From IMG/VR virus record IMGVR_UViG_3300017763_000002, positions 140,907 to 204,906 of that record: a DNA stretch of 64,000 bases, one strand, 5' to 3'. Positions 18,300-27,421 of the stretch are shown here, one piece after another. Origin of the DNA: a virus. The notes below the pieces were generated by a model that searched no databases, had not been told where the DNA came from, and saw only the letters and a list, made by a program, of their open reading frames with translations. The first letter of the stretch is position 1. Every line of letters starts with the position of its first letter. The translations under genes were made by a program, and so were the position numbers.

Positions 18300-21200
18300 A
18301 TGCCAAACAAAACAATTCGTAATCTTAATACCGCTGATCAGTTAAATGGTGGTGACTTTTTGGTTATCGCGCAAACCGATGGTTCAACAAAAAAAATTCC
18401 TGTTTCTCGTTTTTCATCCGAGATGGGAGTTGTTACTGACAGTAACGGCAGAGCAGTAACTACCAATAGATTTAAAATTCCTGTTGGAATTGATAGCCAC
18501 GTAAAAGGACTTGATGGAGTTGAGCGTAGCGCAAGTAATAGTCATAGCGACAAAGCTTTTATGCTTGTTACTCCTCAGTCAGGAACAGATGAAGAATCCG
18601 TTAGACAAACTGATTTTTGTTATTTTTGTGCAGAAAGTCAGCCAGTAACTTGTTTAATTCTTAATAGACCTTTTGTGAACCTTGATGAAGCAATGGTTTG
18701 GGCTCGATATAATATTCCTGCTGGAGCAGATGTGCAATTTGAAATGTGGGGCAACACATGCGCTTTGCATTTAGCAGACAGTCTTGGACAGTTTAGTACT
18801 GGTATTACTTCAGCGATGAAATACAATTCTCTTATACTTGTTCCTAAAATGAGGTGGATTGGAGTTTATAATTCGAGCACTGGATTCTGGGATGTTAATC
18901 CATACATAGGTCGCAGATGGATTGCTGATTTTAATCGAGGTCCGATAACTGCTGGCTTTGGACTAACGAACCGTTCTGGCTATCATGGAATGGGAAGCAC
19001 GTCCGACCACGTAAACTATAGAACTCGTGGCGGAGACGGAGCAGGCATGCTTTTAAATAGCCTTGGAACTTCTAGAGGATTTAAAAACCATTTGACGGGC
19101 ATGACCAGAAATTCAAATTTTTGGGACTACGGAGGTATGGGCCACGTACCTATAGATGACCATGGAAACGCAGATGGAGATCTGGGGCAACCATTAAATG
19201 CTCAATTGATGCATATACCTGATGATATTAACATTCATGTTGGAGGCAGTGGCGCCGCATTAAGATTTTGGTTTAGATATATTCCTCAAGTATATATTAT
19301 TGGAATGAATTTTTGCGATTATGCTTTTGGAAATCGGATGGTTAATCAAAGATTTTTTAGAATATCTAATGGTATTTGTCACGTTTTGGGAGAGCCGAAC
19401 CCGAATTATGATGGAGGTCAATACATAATGGCCAACGAAAGAGGCCCTGGATTTTATACTAAACATGATTCGTCACATATTTTTGAAACAACAGAAAGCG
19501 GCATGGTTTATATCATGACAAATATTAGACAGTATACTGTTGGCTCAACAAGATCTGGATACAATCAGTTAGTTGCCAAAAGAGCAGAAATGGACGCCTT
19601 AGGATTAACTTTACAAGACGAAACTTACGGTGATGGTAGATGGGGCGGTCACGTTTTAGGGTCAACTGTTTACGATTATTGGCTGCCTGCAGTTCGCCAA
19701 GCAATTAGTATTGGTAAATGCGGAATCGGAGGTTCTGGAGCAAATACGCAGAGCTATGTTATTTTTGATCCTCTTGCTAGTGGATGGAGAAGGTTCATGG
19801 GCCAACTTTGTCTTGATAATGGAGATTTAAGCTATAGCAACGGAGAAAAAATGATAGGTTGGGCAAGAAGCAACGTTTTTGAAACTACAAATGGATATGG
19901 TGGAAACGGTCAGGTTCGTCCGGTAACGGATTTTCCAAATTCTGTAGACGGAATTAGGAACCATATGTTTAGAGGCGACGAACAATTAATTGCTTATGAT
20001 CCGCCCGACAATGATACTCTAGGATTTTTTGATCTTCCTGCGATTGATTGGGGAGAAACCCACGCAACAGATGGTAGGTTTTTGCCAGACGGAGGGCCTT
20101 TTGGATGGTTAATGGGAGACAATACGGCTACTGCGATGTCGCTGGAAGGAACTCCGGGAACTGGCCTGAGTGTTCCCCTTTATCGTAGCTGGGGTAATAC
20201 GACTACTCCATTCAATGCAGGTATATACAATTACCACCACGGGAAAGTTAAGCCAGACAATAATAGTTTCATTTGGAATATGGGCGGAGGAAGTCATCAT
20301 GCCCCGTGTTGCACTTGGCAGATCGCAAAAATTAATGACAATGGACATTTTGTTCAAACTACACCTGGAGTTAATACCGGCCCCGGACAAGGTTGGGCGT
20401 TAACAAACGACAATACTGCTTATTATAACAACAGTGGAGATAGAGTGTATAGTAACAGAGGATACAGACACTTTTATATTGGCCGTCAGAGTCAGTACAA
20501 TGATGATTATCCCAACAATCACACTCCAACAGATCCTGACAATTGGAAATATTTAAACGCAGGAGGAGGAACAGATTTCTTACAGGGGTATACAACAGGA
20601 GCTGCTTGCAGGCTTGGAGCTTCAATTTGGTTCAGTCCAGAAAGTGCTTTTAATTTTTCAACAGATAATGGATCAATTTACATGAATAAATTTTATAATG
20701 TAAATAATTACAATGGATATAACGCAGTTTATTCAAGTCCCTCACTTGGCAACATGCATGGCGCGCCGCTGCTCTCCGGATTCGGCGGGGACGCAGGAAT
20801 CATGAGTACTTCAATGAACTCTAACAAATCTTCTGTACTTTCTTGGTTTCACCCTAGTAAGTATGGTAGAGTTTTAACGCTTCCAACAAAAGCTGGGGGA
20901 ACGCATTCAGGAACTCTTGCGGATCATCCAGATGGATTTTTTGGTGCGCCAGGCGGACAAATCAGAAGCGGAGTTAATTTTCTTCCGATGATAGAGGCTT
21001 CTTTTGATAATATAACCGATGCCACCGCTGGAGCTGTTGATGATAATGCTTTTCCTGCGAAAAGTTGGGGCGGCTTTTGGTTTAATCCGCACGACATGTT
21101 TAAATATCATCCGGGTCAAGGATCTCATATCACTGAACAACATTTTATAGAAACTCCTAATGGAAGCTCTATTACAATTGGCGGCGGCCAAAAAGTAAGC

Positions 21201-21644
21201 AACTCTTCTTATCCTGGGTTATTAAAAGAAAGGGTAAATCTTGCGAAAGCTTTGGGCAACAATAGATTAATTTTTCATCCGCTTTCTAACGCTATGTATA
21301 TAAATTCAAACGGCAGCCCCTCAGAGGGCAGCTGGTGGTCTTCAAATACTACCGCCGGCAATTCGTATGGGCTTCCTGCAGACAGAGATGGGGTCGCCCC
21401 AGAAGTGCCTGGCGTAAACAGGATCGGAAGTCAGGCGGTCGGGACTAAACCATATAATATAGTTTTCAACCTTGAAGCGTACAGAGAAATTCAACATTGT
21501 CCTCCAAATTTTTCTGTCAGAAGCGACGGACATAGAAATAATCCTTATCACGGAACAGTTTATGTTAGAGATGTTTATGGTATTAACGGATCGCACCCAG
21601 CAGCAGGCGCACAACTTAATCAGTTTCCAGGAACAGCGCAGTAA
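18300..21644 (+). CDS. Large fibre/structural protein
   Basis: 1114 aa. The N-terminus (NKTIRNLNTADQLNGGDFLVIAQ...KKIPVSRF) has the virion-anchoring form of phage fibre proteins. The remainder is Gly, Asn, His, Trp and Tyr-rich with many short aromatic stretches and no shaft repeats, S74 domain or clear enzymatic site. It is divergent from the adhesin gene at 18228, sharing a 71-bp intergenic region. It is probably a receptor-binding or baseplate-associated protein; the exact role is unknown. Confidence 0.65.
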   Translation: MPNKTIRNLNTADQLNGGDFLVIAQTDGSTKKIPVSRFSSEMGVVTDSNGRAVTTNRFKIPVGIDSHVKGLDGVERSASNSHSDKAFMLVTPQSGTDEESVRQTDFCYFCAESQPVTCLILNRPFVNLDEAMVWARYNIPAGADVQFEMWGNTCALHLADSLGQFSTGITSAMKYNSLILVPKMRWIGVYNSSTGFWDVNPYIGRRWIADFNRGPITAGFGLTNRSGYHGMGSTSDHVNYRTRGGDGAGMLLNSLGTSRGFKNHLTGMTRNSNFWDYGGMGHVPIDDHGNADGDLGQPLNAQLMHIPDDINIHVGGSGAALRFWFRYIPQVYIIGMNFCDYAFGNRMVNQRFFRISNGICHVLGEPNPNYDGGQYIMANERGPGFYTKHDSSHIFETTESGMVYIMTNIRQYTVGSTRSGYNQLVAKRAEMDALGLTLQDETYGDGRWGGHVLGSTVYDYWLPAVRQAISIGKCGIGGSGANTQSYVIFDPLASGWRRFMGQLCLDNGDLSYSNGEKMIGWARSNVFETTNGYGGNGQVRPVTDFPNSVDGIRNHMFRGDEQLIAYDPPDNDTLGFFDLPAIDWGETHATDGRFLPDGGPFGWLMGDNTATAMSLEGTPGTGLSVPLYRSWGNTTTPFNAGIYNYHHGKVKPDNNSFIWNMGGGSHHAPCCTWQIAKINDNGHFVQTTPGVNTGPGQGWALTNDNTAYYNNSGDRVYSNRGYRHFYIGRQSQYNDDYPNNHTPTDPDNWKYLNAGGGTDFLQGYTTGAACRLGASIWFSPESAFNFSTDNGSIYMNKFYNVNNYNGYNAVYSSPSLGNMHGAPLLSGFGGDAGIMSTSMNSNKSSVLSWFHPSKYGRVLTLPTKAGGTHSGTLADHPDGFFGAPGGQIRSGVNFLPMIEASFDNITDATAGAVDDNAFPAKSWGGFWFNPHDMFKYHPGQGSHITEQHFIETPNGSSITIGGGQKVSNSSYPGLLKERVNLAKALGNNRLIFHPLSNAMYINSNGSPSEGSWWSSNTTAGNSYGLPADRDGVAPEVPGVNRIGSQAVGTKPYNIVFNLEAYREIQHCPPNFSVRSDGHRNNPYHGTVYVRDVYGINGSHPAAGAQLNQFPGTAQ

Positions 21645-21659
21645 ATTATTTTAAATATT

Positions 21660-22565
21660 ATGAGTGATGAACAATATAAATTAAGTGACGAAGAAGCCAC
21701 AAGGCTTTTAAAAATTGCGGGCAGCAATTCAGACTCTGCAGAAGGCTATATTAATAAGGCAGATATTAGACTTCATGAACGACTTACTGAATTAGATCGA
21801 TTAATTTATGCAGAAGATGAAGAAGATTTTTCTGACCAGCCAGAACGTGGAGATCCAGAGTGGGAAGAATGGAACGCTAGAAGATTAGAATCAATCAATA
21901 AAGCCGATCGTGAACTCAGAGAACGCAAATTAAGATCTCAAAGAAATGAACTTCTTAAGCATACAGATTGGTTTATACAACCAGATGTAGATCTTACAGA
22001 AGAAGATAAAACTTTAGTTAAAAACTGGCGCCAGGCACTAAGAGACGCGCCAGATTCATCTGCTTGGCCTAAAGAATTGCCTTTAGCTCCAGATGTAAAA
22101 GGAATTTATAATATTATATTAGAAGTATTTAATTTACAACCAGCAGAATCAGTTATCAAAGAACTAGAAATACCCGACGATGAAATTGTTAAAAAATTTA
22201 CCAAAGGAGGAGAACAATATGATCCTGATACGTTTGAAAAATGGAAAAAATCAAGCGAAGAAAAAACCGCTGCATTTTTAGAAGAAAATAAGCCAGAAGA
22301 AGTAAAATCAAAAACTTTTAAACCTTTATTTAATACAGAAATTGTAGAAGAAAAAGAAATAGACGGGGTTAAATGTTGTTTAAATAAAGATGGCGTTTGG
22401 GTCACTGCCGGGGAAATAGAGTCTTCAAAAAAATACGAAGAAAAATATAAAGCAGAACCTAAACCCAAACGGGCTAGAGATGAAGACGGAAAATTTATTC
22501 CTGACGATCCAGAGACTCCAGACCACAACGAAGCCTGGGAAGGCGGCAAAGCTCCCGAAAAATAA
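21660..22565 (+). CDS. Acidic phage protein with terminal NEAW motif
   Basis: 301 aa, strongly acidic with charged helices (DEEDFSDQPERGDPEWEEW). It ends with RDEDGKFIPDDPETP...NEAW, a C-terminal signature I recognise from uncharacterised proteins of marine phages. It follows the fibre gene by 15 bp and may share its transcript. Possible roles are chaperone or internal virion protein, both inferred. Confidence 0.6.
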   Translation: MSDEQYKLSDEEATRLLKIAGSNSDSAEGYINKADIRLHERLTELDRLIYAEDEEDFSDQPERGDPEWEEWNARRLESINKADRELRERKLRSQRNELLKHTDWFIQPDVDLTEEDKTLVKNWRQALRDAPDSSAWPKELPLAPDVKGIYNIILEVFNLQPAESVIKELEIPDDEIVKKFTKGGEQYDPDTFEKWKKSSEEKTAAFLEENKPEEVKSKTFKPLFNTEIVEEKEIDGVKCCLNKDGVWVTAGEIESSKKYEEKYKAEPKPKRARDEDGKFIPDDPETPDHNEAWEGGKAPEK

Positions 22566-22568
22566 TGC

Positions 22569-22597
22569 TTGACAAATCTTTACTTATATAGTAAAGT
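22569..22597 (+). promoter_or_regulatory. Promoter (class I, leaderless)
   Basis: TTGACA, 17-bp spacer, TAAAGT, then 6 nt to the ATG at 22604. Confidence 0.75.
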
Positions 22598-22603
22598 TAA
22601 AAT

Positions 22604-23143
22604 ATGTCAGACTTATTATACAAAACAAAAACATATCTTGTTGGGCATATGCAATATCTCTCTGGTAGAAACTGGAGAGAAGAAGTAACTGAAAAATTAC
22701 AACCGTTGAATATAACCTGCTTTGATCCATACAAAAAGCCTTTCATGAAAGATGTCGAAGAAGATGAAGCATCTAGACAAGAAATGGAAACATGGATGCG
22801 TACAAAACAATACGATCGAGTTACAGACAGAATGAAAACAGTACGTTCTTACGATTTAAATCTTGTTGATAGAAGTGATTTTATTATTGCTCATCTAGTT
22901 CCAGATGTAGCTTCTTGGGGCAGCGCAGAAGAGATTGTTACGGCGGTACGCATGAAGAAGCCTGTCTTTATTAGCATGGAAGGGGGTAAAGCAAAGACCC
23001 CTCTTTGGATGCTAGGAATGCTTCCTCACAAATTTATATATAATAGTCTTGACGAAATTATAGAAATGTTGTATGCTATTAATAATGGAAACAAAGAAAT
23101 CGATTCAGATAGATGGAGACTTTTACGAAAGGAATTTAGATGA
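22604..23143 (+). CDS. Nucleoside 2-deoxyribosyltransferase-like protein
   Basis: 179 aa. YLVGHMQY near the N-terminus, FDPYKKP, and then VDRSDFIIAHL...SWGSAEEIVTAVRMKKPVFI follow the nucleoside 2-deoxyribosyltransferase-like fold, in which an N-terminal glycosyl-binding loop is followed by a Glu in a GSAxE motif. Such phage proteins act in nucleotide salvage or remodelling. The gene has its own leaderless promoter and overlaps the next small gene by ATGA. The exact substrate cannot be told; the fold call is fairly secure. Confidence 0.7.
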   Translation: MSDLLYKTKTYLVGHMQYLSGRNWREEVTEKLQPLNITCFDPYKKPFMKDVEEDEASRQEMETWMRTKQYDRVTDRMKTVRSYDLNLVDRSDFIIAHLVPDVASWGSAEEIVTAVRMKKPVFISMEGGKAKTPLWMLGMLPHKFIYNSLDEIIEMLYAINNGNKEIDSDRWRLLRKEFR

Positions 23144-23304
23144 TTGAAATACTAGCAACATTGCCAGACAAAGAGTACATCTCTTTTTTCACAGGAGACT
23201 GGCTTGTATTTTCTATTGTAGGTGGCATCGTATGGGCTTATAAAGATAAATTTAAATTCAACCTCAGTGGTAGAGAAGAAGAGGACGAATGGCGTCATTT
23301 TTAA
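23140..23304 (+). CDS. Small single-span membrane protein
   Basis: 54 aa. Residues 20-34 (WLVFSIVGGIVWAYK) form one transmembrane helix, followed by a charged tail rich in Glu (REEEDEW). The start overlaps the upstream stop (ATGA) and the end overlaps the next start by 16 bp, so it belongs to this operon. Function unknown. Confidence 0.6.
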   Translation: MIEILATLPDKEYISFFTGDWLVFSIVGGIVWAYKDKFKFNLSGREEEDEWRHF

Positions 23305-24260
23305 CTGACATTGTAAGACTACCTTATCTTGAGAAGCCAACTCAAGAAGAGTTTTTAAATATCAGATCTAATCCAGCAGTATTTAAAAACGCCATAGAGA
23401 ATAAGAATGCATTAAATCTTACATTTGATAAAATCAAAAATGAAATATCAGATGTAGATATTAAACTCAGGCGATCTTTATGCAACAAGTCTGAGCGCAT
23501 AATGACTACGCTGCATACATATGTAGATTATATTTTAAATCATCAGCCGCTAACAAATTGTTATGCAGAAAACCCAATGACAGGAGAGGCATCCTTTCAT
23601 GACTATACAATTGAAGACAAACTTTATTGTTTAGAAATGGACGCAAATTATGATCCCGAGCTGGCCAAGTTCTTTTCTTGTCCTAGTTTTATGGGGGACT
23701 GGTATGACAAATATTTACCACTAATGAAAAGATCCGTGCTAGAAGGCAAGCGGCACACATGGTTTTTTATTGGCCCAGAAGATACTTTAAGTGAGTTGCA
23801 CACAGACCACGATTCAATCCACACAACTATACAACAATGCGACGGCAAGAAAAGGTTTTTTATTATTAAGCCCGAAGAGCAAATTTGGTTAGAAGGCAGG
23901 CATTCTGAAGAAGTTATAGAGTCAGTAAGATTTGAAATCCTGAACGACAAACTTTCGGTGTCTTCAATTCTAAACAATAAAGAATCTGAAGCGATCCTTA
24001 AAGACCTTCAAACAATACAAATCCATGTTAACGATTTAGTGCGTGGAGATGTAATATATATACCATCCATGACGGGGCACTGCGCTGTTAGTTTAACAAA
24101 CTCAATCGGAGTTAGTAGAGATTTTATAGATGATACAAACATAGACAAGTATTTATTTTCGTGCCTTTTTTCCAGTCAAGTGTTTGAAGTAGCTCACAAT
24201 ATTATTCCTTACCCTCTATTACAAAATTTACAAAATGAATATGAAAGCATTAAAGTATAA
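23289..24260 (+). CDS. JmjC/cupin_8-like Fe(II)/2-oxoglutarate oxygenase
   Basis: 323 aa. The C-terminal half has a cupin core: SELHTDHD (about residues 170-177) gives the iron-binding H-x-D, QQCDGKKRFFIIKP is the typical following strand, and GDVIYIPSMTGHCAVSL (about 254-270) supplies the distal His. In this family the enzymes hydroxylate protein side chains or other substrates. It is first of a run of overlapping enzyme genes; its substrate is unknown. The N-terminal 130 residues are helical and unassigned. Confidence 0.7.
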   Translation: MASFLTDIVRLPYLEKPTQEEFLNIRSNPAVFKNAIENKNALNLTFDKIKNEISDVDIKLRRSLCNKSERIMTTLHTYVDYILNHQPLTNCYAENPMTGEASFHDYTIEDKLYCLEMDANYDPELAKFFSCPSFMGDWYDKYLPLMKRSVLEGKRHTWFFIGPEDTLSELHTDHDSIHTTIQQCDGKKRFFIIKPEEQIWLEGRHSEEVIESVRFEILNDKLSVSSILNNKESEAILKDLQTIQIHVNDLVRGDVIYIPSMTGHCAVSLTNSIGVSRDFIDDTNIDKYLFSCLFSSQVFEVAHNIIPYPLLQNLQNEYESIKV

Positions 24261-25206
24261 CGACATTTGTTTAATAGCTAATTATAGCGAATTGTTTAGT
24301 CGCTCAGACGCAGACACAGAGATCGAATTGTTTGGCGAGAAGTATAAATTGCCAGTGATGCCTGCGAATATGAAATCAGTTATAGATATGCATATTGCAA
24401 AATGGATGAGTGAAAATAATTATTTTTATATTATGCATAGATTTGATAATGATCTTAAAGATGTCGTCTCACAAATGAATGACGAAAATTGGGAAACTAT
24501 ATCGGTGAGCATGGGAATTAAAATAAATGACAAAAAAGACGTAGTTGCTCTTGCAAAATACAAACAAAGAGTTGATTATATAACTATTGATATTGCTCAC
24601 GGACATTGCAGCAGAATGAAGTCAGCTATCGATTGCATTAAAAAATTTATGCCTAAGACTAGAATTATTGCCGGCAATGTGTCAACTCCTACTGCTGTAA
24701 GAGATTTAGCTTCTTGGGGTGCAGATATAGTTAAAGTTGGCATTGGTCAAGGCTCGCCTTGCACAACAAAAGACAAGACAGGGTTTACAATGCCTATGTT
24801 TAGTTGCGTTCAATGGTGCGCCAATGAATTTGTTGATGATGATGGAGATTCTATACCCATCATAGCAGATGGTGGTGTTAAATGTAATGGAGACATTGCT
24901 AAAGCTCTAGTCGCTGGAGCAAAAATGGTTATGTCTGGAGGTATGTTTGCAGCTTGTACAGACAGTCCAGCAGCGACAAGCGTAGTAAATAATGTTCCCT
25001 ATAAAGCCTATTTTGGTTCGGCCAGCGCAGAGAATAAAGGGCATAATAATCATATTGAAGGCAAGCTCACTAATGTTGTAACTAACAGCATGTCTTATGA
25101 AGAAAAGTTAAATGAAATTCAGCAAGACCTGCAGAGTGCCATTTCATACGCAGGAGGTAGTAATTTAAATGCCTTAAACTATGTAGATTATGAGCGTGTC
25201 GATTAA
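24235..25206 (+). CDS. guaC: GMP reductase
   Basis: 323 aa. An IMPDH/GMPR TIM barrel: YNDICLI at the N-terminus, IAGNVSTPTAVRDLASWGADIVKVGIGQGSPCTTKDKTG carries the catalytic Cys near residue 177, followed by IIADGGVKCNGDIAKAL and the glycine-rich phosphate loop MSGGMF. The enzyme reduces GMP to IMP with NADPH. GQGS-C-TT and the absence of CBS domains separate it from IMP dehydrogenase. The start overlaps the upstream gene by 26 bp; an alternative ATG is at 24241. A phage may use it to rebalance purines during DNA synthesis or to feed base modification. Confidence 0.88.
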   Translation: MNMKALKYNDICLIANYSELFSRSDADTEIELFGEKYKLPVMPANMKSVIDMHIAKWMSENNYFYIMHRFDNDLKDVVSQMNDENWETISVSMGIKINDKKDVVALAKYKQRVDYITIDIAHGHCSRMKSAIDCIKKFMPKTRIIAGNVSTPTAVRDLASWGADIVKVGIGQGSPCTTKDKTGFTMPMFSCVQWCANEFVDDDGDSIPIIADGGVKCNGDIAKALVAGAKMVMSGGMFAACTDSPAATSVVNNVPYKAYFGSASAENKGHNNHIEGKLTNVVTNSMSYEEKLNEIQQDLQSAISYAGGSNLNALNYVDYERVD

Positions 25207-25675
25207 TGTTGTAAAAGTTGAAGACGAATCAGAATCTAAAAGGCTGATTAGGTTGGCGCTACTATCGGACGCTTTGCCTTTTTCGTTTATTGACACAGCC
25301 CAGAACATAGAAAGGTTTTATAGCTTTGATGTTAGGCCCGCAATCCTCAACCAAGACCCTGTCTTATTTTGCAGTGTTAATGGAAAAAATGTTGGAATGA
25401 GTTGCGTATCAACTTGTATGAGCAAAATTTATGAACTGCAAGAGCCTTTAGCAATAGGAATTTTTACTTTCGTTCAAGAATCTTTCAGAAAGCGTGGCCT
25501 CGCTTACCAAATGCATGTAAAAGCTCTTGACATGCTTAAAAAAGACGGTTACAATAAAGTAATAGGAGAAATTATGAATAAAAATCAAGACTCACTAAAT
25601 AGCTGCAATTACCTATCCAAAGAAACAGGTATAGATTTTAACATTTACAGCACAAGATATGAATGTAAAATATAA
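25190..25675 (+). CDS. GNAT-family N-acetyltransferase
   Basis: 161 aa. The acetyl-CoA binding segment is IGIFTFVQESFRKRGLAYQMHVKAL, with the Q/R-x-x-G/A pattern as RKRGLA at about residue 103, followed by IGEIMNKNQDSLNSCNYL as in GNAT motif B. The gene overlaps both neighbours. The acyl acceptor is unknown; with the adjacent oxygenases and citrate-synthase-like protein it may act on a small metabolite. Confidence 0.7.
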   Translation: MSVSINVVKVEDESESKRLIRLALLSDALPFSFIDTAQNIERFYSFDVRPAILNQDPVLFCSVNGKNVGMSCVSTCMSKIYELQEPLAIGIFTFVQESFRKRGLAYQMHVKALDMLKKDGYNKVIGEIMNKNQDSLNSCNYLSKETGIDFNIYSTRYECKI

Positions 25676-26300
25676 TTTTCTAGATACGGTTTGGCGTTAC
25701 GCCCAAGATGATGATGCTAAAATATTACCTAAAAACCCTAGGGTCTTAGAGCTGCTGAATTGTGTCTGTGAGATATTTATCGAGTTCCCTAACGACGAAA
25801 TTGAACCTCCTAGCTCTTGCGTTATGGCTTTAGCTGCTAACTCTGGCGCAAGTTTCTCTGGAGCGGCCTCGGCCTCCCTAAACTGCATCACAGATCAGCA
25901 TTTACTACTAGAAAGAATAGCAGATTTCATTGAAGATAATTTTAATAACACTTACTCAAAAGTTATTGATGAAAATAAAATCATTCCAGGATTTGGACAC
26001 CCATCAATCAAGGGAGAGGATGATAGAGTAAACTTTTTACTGAAAGAGTTTGATGATTTATGTGGCCCTAGAGTTAACTTTTGTAGATATATTGAAGTAA
26101 GACTTCCCGTCAAAATGAATATCGGTTCAGCTATAGCGTCTCTTCTGCTGGATAACGACATCAAGAAAGAATATATATTATATTTTCCTCTAATAGGAAG
26201 GTTATTTGGTTGGAATAAAATTTATAATTCAGTAAAAAATAATTTCCCAAAAGTTGTTCCCTCCAACGAGCTAACAAGCTCTTATGCTTCTTCTGAATGA
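25659..26300 (+). CDS. Small citrate-synthase-superfamily protein
   Basis: 213 aa, half the usual length. Residues ~50-75 (SCVMALAANSGASFSGAASASLN) resemble the helix before the citrate synthase active-site His region. IIPGFGHPSIKGEDDRVNFLL (~107-128) closely matches the family signature PGFGHxxYxxxDPR. LPVKMNIGSAIASLLLDNDI...FPLIGRLFGWNK matches the C-terminal YPNVDxxxAxxLxxLG...FxxxRxxGW. It therefore looks like the small domain plus core of a citrate synthase or citryl-CoA lyase, condensing or cleaving acyl-CoA. The large-domain N-terminus is missing. It is most likely repurposed within this operon. Confidence 0.62.
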   Translation: MNVKYNFLDTVWRYAQDDDAKILPKNPRVLELLNCVCEIFIEFPNDEIEPPSSCVMALAANSGASFSGAASASLNCITDQHLLLERIADFIEDNFNNTYSKVIDENKIIPGFGHPSIKGEDDRVNFLLKEFDDLCGPRVNFCRYIEVRLPVKMNIGSAIASLLLDNDIKKEYILYFPLIGRLFGWNKIYNSVKNNFPKVVPSNELTSSYASSE

Positions 26301-26754
26301 CATTTTAGAATTAGAATCTATGGTTCCGCAAGATTTTGCGGCGTATAATGTATATGATTCTATGTTACAGAAGAATTCTTTTATAGATGGATTGGCAAAA
26401 AAAATATGTCACGAGTTTTCTATAAATCAAAGTAATTTGGGGGTGATTGTAAATAGTTTTCTTACTCACGGTTTACCTCTAGGGCCGCATGATTATAAAA
26501 CTCACTATGATCGCTCAATTAACCAACATTGGATTTATTTTTGCACCCGATCCCAAATAGTTAAAGGAGGAGAGATGATAATGCTAGAAGATGATCCTTC
26601 GTTTGATTTATTTGATAAACCTACAGATTATAAACAATATTCTATAGAACATAACAAACTAATACAAATTGGGCCAGCAGTAAAAAGATTATTTAATTCA
26701 ATTTCTGCTTGTAGTTATCCTGTTTTTCATATAAACTTATATACTTATGACTAA
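26284..26754 (+). CDS. Putative 2OG-Fe(II) oxygenase (prolyl-hydroxylase-like)
   Basis: 156 aa. KTHYDRS (about 72-78) supplies an H-x-D pair, followed by a strand WIYFCTR and VKGGEMIML typical of double-stranded beta-helix oxygenases. A distal FHINLYTY near residue 147 gives the third His. The conserved Arg for 2-oxoglutarate is not obvious. It overlaps the upstream gene by 17 bp and the downstream gene by 8 bp. The fold is plausible; activity is inference. Confidence 0.5.
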   Translation: MLLLNDILELESMVPQDFAAYNVYDSMLQKNSFIDGLAKKICHEFSINQSNLGVIVNSFLTHGLPLGPHDYKTHYDRSINQHWIYFCTRSQIVKGGEMIMLEDDPSFDLFDKPTDYKQYSIEHNKLIQIGPAVKRLFNSISACSYPVFHINLYTYD

Positions 26755-27421
26755 AAATTTACTTTCTATTGATATTGATTATTGCCTACATGCAAATGAT
26801 ATTGTAGATTTATTTGACATACTAACATCTAAATGTGTTAATGTTGACGAAGATAAAATATTATTTAGTCAGTATCATATTGATGTATTAGATTTAATAA
26901 AAAAAATTCATCACCCATTATCAATTTATAATGTTGATTTGCATCATGACATTTTTTATGAAAACCAAACCTCAATTGCAGAAGTAAAATCAGGAGTAGT
27001 AAGTTCTGCGGATTGGGTATTGTGGTGTCTACTAAACAAAAGAGTAGAGAGTTATACTTGGATCAAACAACACAACTCTGAAGAATTTTCTGAGGACATG
27101 CTAGAACTATTTAACAAAGCGTCAAACCATGAAGATAACTATGGCATTGTAGACTCTAGAAACGTTGTATTTTCTAGCAAGAAAGCTTTTGCTCATAAGC
27201 GTGACGAAAATTTTATCAAACAGAAGCCAAAAATTTTTACAGAGACCAGAGCTCTACAAAGTTTACAAAATTTAGATTTTGATTATATATTTGTATGCTT
27301 GTCGCCAGACTACACACCCAAAGAAAATTTTTTCTTGTATGATTTATGCAAGCTAGGAGTCGAGAGAATTATTGAAAATCGAAATATCGTAAAAAAAATC
27401 CGAGAAGGGGTTGAGCTGTAG
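26747..27421 (+). CDS. UPF0489-like (arginase/deacetylase fold) protein
   Basis: 224 aa. SIDIDYCLHAND at the N-terminus and SIYNVDLHHDIFYE (about 60-73) match the metal-binding D-x-D-Y and NVDxHxD patterns of UPF0489 proteins, which are related to the arginase/agmatinase fold. The rest (SSADWVLWCLL, IFVCLSPDYTPKENF) also fits. It is probably a metal-dependent hydrolase; substrate unknown. It ends exactly where the next gene starts (TAG/GTG overlap). Confidence 0.55.
   Translation: MTKNLLSIDIDYCLHANDIVDLFDILTSKCVNVDEDKILFSQYHIDVLDLIKKIHHPLSIYNVDLHHDIFYENQTSIAEVKSGVVSSADWVLWCLLNKRVESYTWIKQHNSEEFSEDMLELFNKASNHEDNYGIVDSRNVVFSSKKAFAHKRDENFIKQKPKIFTETRALQSLQNLDFDYIFVCLSPDYTPKENFFLYDLCKLGVERIIENRNIVKKIREGVEL

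Noticed and set aside
13897-21644. Diversity-generating retroelement in the fibre region
   Set aside because: No reverse transcriptase or template/variable repeat pair is seen; the repeats are internal protein modules.
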